NCBI GenBank assembly: GCA_021793135.1
Contig: JAJYTI010000102.1
Location: 1-7,811, forward strand
Direction of reading: 5' to 3'
DNA length: 7,811 nucleotides
From: Bacteroidota bacterium
GTDB lineage: Bacteria > Bacteroidota > Bacteroidia > Flavobacteriales > Flavobacteriaceae
Shown here one piece after another: positions 6,473 through 7,811 of the stretch. The position numbers and the translations under genes were made by a program. The notes under the pieces were generated by a model that was not told where the DNA came from, made no database searches, and saw only the letters and a program-made list of their open reading frames with translations. Each line of letters opens with the position of its first letter. Positions within the stretch are counted from its first letter, which is position 1.

Positions 6473-7714
6473 TTAATATTCGTATATGGTGATTCCATTA
6501 CGTAACTTAGGTTCGATGTAAGTAGTTTTTGGAGGCATTGTTAATCCTTCTTCGGCTACATTCTTAATTTCTCCAGTAGTAACAGGTAAAAGTCCAAAAC
6601 CTACTTTATATTCGCCTGCATCTACCATAGACTGCACATATGCCATATCATTCTTGCCATGTGCGTAGTTAATTCTTTTATCGTTACGAACGTCCTCAAT
6701 TCCTAATATAGGATTTAATACAGTATGATACAAAATTTGAGCATCTAGTGCTTCCATTGCATTGTTTGCAGTATAGATGTTTTTTCTTAAACTTAAAGAA
6801 TAAAACTTACCATTTAAATACATACTAAAGTGATTTTTCTTTAATGGTTTGTAATATTCTAGTCCTTTGTTTTCGATTTTAAAGACAGCATCAAGTTTTA
6901 TAAGAAATTCTTCGTTGCTCAATCCATTTAAGTCTTTAATAAGGCGATTGAATTCGTATATTTTTAAGTCGCTTTCTGGAATAAGATAACTCATAAAAAA
7001 GTTATACACTTCGTTTCCAGTATGCTTCTTGTTTTCTTCTTTTTTTAATTTATATAATTCATAGGCCGATGCCGTTCTATGATGTCCATCGGCGATATAT
7101 AACGAATCTATATTTTTAAATTCTGTCTTTATCGCATCAACAATTTCAGGATTGTCTACATTCCATAGATAGTGTGTGTCTCGGTATGTAGTGGTAAACT
7201 CATACTCGGCACGTGACTTCATGATTTCTTCCAAGAGACTGGTTAATGTATCGTTGTCTGGATAGGTGAGTAGCACAGGTTCTGGATTAAAACCTACTGT
7301 ATGAATGTATTCTTTAAATAATTTTTCACGTTCTACTAAAGTATCTTCGTGTTTTTTAATGATATTGTTTTCATACTCTTCAATGCTAGTAGCAGCTATA
7401 ATACCTCTAGCTGTATGTCCATCATTACTTACTCGTTTGTATATATAAAAGCAGGGTTTTTCATCTTGAATAAAGTGTCCTTCTTCTTTAAATTCTAAAT
7501 AACGATTTCGCACCATTGTATAGCGTTCTTGCTCGGTGGTATTTTCTTTTTGATATTTATATCCAGGATTTACAATGTGCAGAAAAGAGTAGGGGTTATC
7601 ACGTAATCGCGAGGCTCTTTCGTCTGGTGTATAACTATCATATGGTCGTGCCGCTATTAGATTTACTTTATCACGAGTTGGACGAACTGCTTGAAAAGGA
7701 AAAATTTTTGCCAT
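6473..7714 (-). CDS. DUF1015 family protein, possible serine kinase
   Basis: This 413-residue protein is a full-length DUF1015 member, a family without an agreed function that I know of. Typical features are the N-terminal IFPFQAVRPTRDKV, RPYDSYTPDE at 23-32, KHEDTLVERE at 121-130, the central ADGHHRTASA at 208-217, and a C-terminal PPKTTYIEPKLRNG at 394-407. No signal peptide or membrane segment is visible, so it should be cytoplasmic. DGHHR is also the active-site motif, as I recall it, of ParB/Srx-fold free serine kinases of the SerK/SbnI type, and DUF1015 genes in related genomes often lie near serA/serC. A role in phosphoserine or serine metabolism is therefore an attractive inference, but not shown here. 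It precedes yggS by 13 bases. The ATG at 7714 is chosen because the conserved FPFQAVRP follows at once. The family call is firm; the function is open. Confidence -1.
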   Translation of the reverse strand: MAKIFPFQAVRPTRDKVNLIAARPYDSYTPDERASRLRDNPYSFLHIVNPGYKYQKENTTEQERYTMVRNRYLEFKEEGHFIQDEKPCFYIYKRVSNDGHTARGIIAATSIEEYENNIIKKHEDTLVEREKLFKEYIHTVGFNPEPVLLTYPDNDTLTSLLEEIMKSRAEYEFTTTYRDTHYLWNVDNPEIVDAIKTEFKNIDSLYIADGHHRTASAYELYKLKKEENKKHTGNEVYNFFMSYLIPESDLKIYEFNRLIKDLNGLSNEEFLIKLDAVFKIENKGLEYYKPLKKNHFSMYLNGKFYSLSLRKNIYTANNAMEALDAQILYHTVLNPILGIEDVRNDKRINYAHGKNDMAYVQSMVDAGEYKVGFGLLPVTTGEIKNVAEEGLTMPPKTTYIEPKLRNGITIYEY

Positions 7715-7741
7715 AAAAGTATTGAGAGTATTAAATTTGTA

Positions 7742-7784
7742 ATAAGGCAGTTATGCTAAATAATATTTAGTATAACTGCCTTAT
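7742..7784. repeat. Near-perfect 20-bp inverted repeat
   Basis: The arms at 7742-7761 and 7765-7784 (ATAAGGCAGTTAT... / ...ATAACTGCCTTAT) pair over 20 bases around a 3-base loop. The only imperfection is G7755 opposite T7771, a G-U wobble in plus-strand RNA but a C-A mismatch in minus-strand RNA. It lies 27 bases upstream of the DUF1015 start. A second, smaller hairpin (TAAGAC at 7789-7794, GTCTTA at 7803-7808) follows at the window edge. No U tract flanks the main stem on either strand. It could be the terminator of an unseen gene to the right, a 5' leader structure or an operator; the 97 bases at this end show no coding sequence. Confidence -1.
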
Positions 7785-7811
7785 GAATTAAGACATAAAT
7801 ACGTCTTATAT

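Noticed and set aside
7516..7716. Plus-strand 66-codon ORF opposite the DUF1015 N-terminus
   Set aside because: It overlaps the most conserved part of DUF1015 and shows no recognisable domain.
1..7811. CRISPR arrays, tRNA/rRNA genes, insertion sequences or attachment sites
   Set aside because: No regularly spaced repeats, cloverleaf-like segments, transposase-like proteins or target-site duplications were seen; coding density is high with housekeeping genes throughout.

Overview
The window looks like chromosomal housekeeping DNA from a low-GC member of the Bacteroidota, most likely a flavobacterium-like organism. The case rests on three things. The base composition is strongly AT-rich. The start codons I checked have no Shine-Dalgarno sequence in front of them. 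The protein types fit: a YbbR-domain protein directly before coaE, a HAMP-less sensor kinase with its PhoB-type regulator, an exonuclease/GIY-YIG fusion, and a DUF1015-YggS pair. Two of the intergenic gaps also hold matches to the Bacteroidota -7 promoter element TAnnTTTG. The species cannot be named from this sequence.

Layout. Bases 1-3360 are read on the plus strand. They hold the 3' end of a YbbR-domain gene, coaE overlapping it by 4 bases (ATGA), an 87-base gap with promoter-like sequence, and a sensor histidine kinase followed 3 bases later by its response regulator. Bases 3400-7714 are read on the minus strand. In transcription order they hold a DUF1015 gene, yggS (13-base gap), a 118-base gap with a -7-like box, an operator-like dyad and a hairpin, an exonuclease/GIY-YIG fusion gene, and miaA (8-base gap). 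The two halves converge on one strong hairpin at 3379-3416. It overlaps the last codons of miaA and probably terminates transcription from both sides. The right edge (7715-7811) holds a near-perfect 20-bp inverted repeat with no assigned gene. No gene-free stretch reaches 300 bases.

How the genes work together. CoaE finishes coenzyme A synthesis. The kinase and regulator form an envelope-sensing two-component system of the general type of Bacteroides RprX/RprY. MiaA modifies tRNA at A37. YggS handles pyridoxal phosphate homeostasis. The DUF1015 protein has no settled function, but it carries a DGHHR motif like that of the ParB/Srx-fold free serine kinases. In related genomes, as I recall, it lies near serA/serC, so a link to PLP-dependent serine metabolism is a reasonable hypothesis.

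I see no mobile element, CRISPR array, RNA gene or obvious new multi-gene system. The points most worth a second look are the altered catalytic positions in the GIY-YIG domain, the DGHHR motif of the DUF1015 protein, the dyad over the exonuclease promoter, and the inverted repeat at the right edge.
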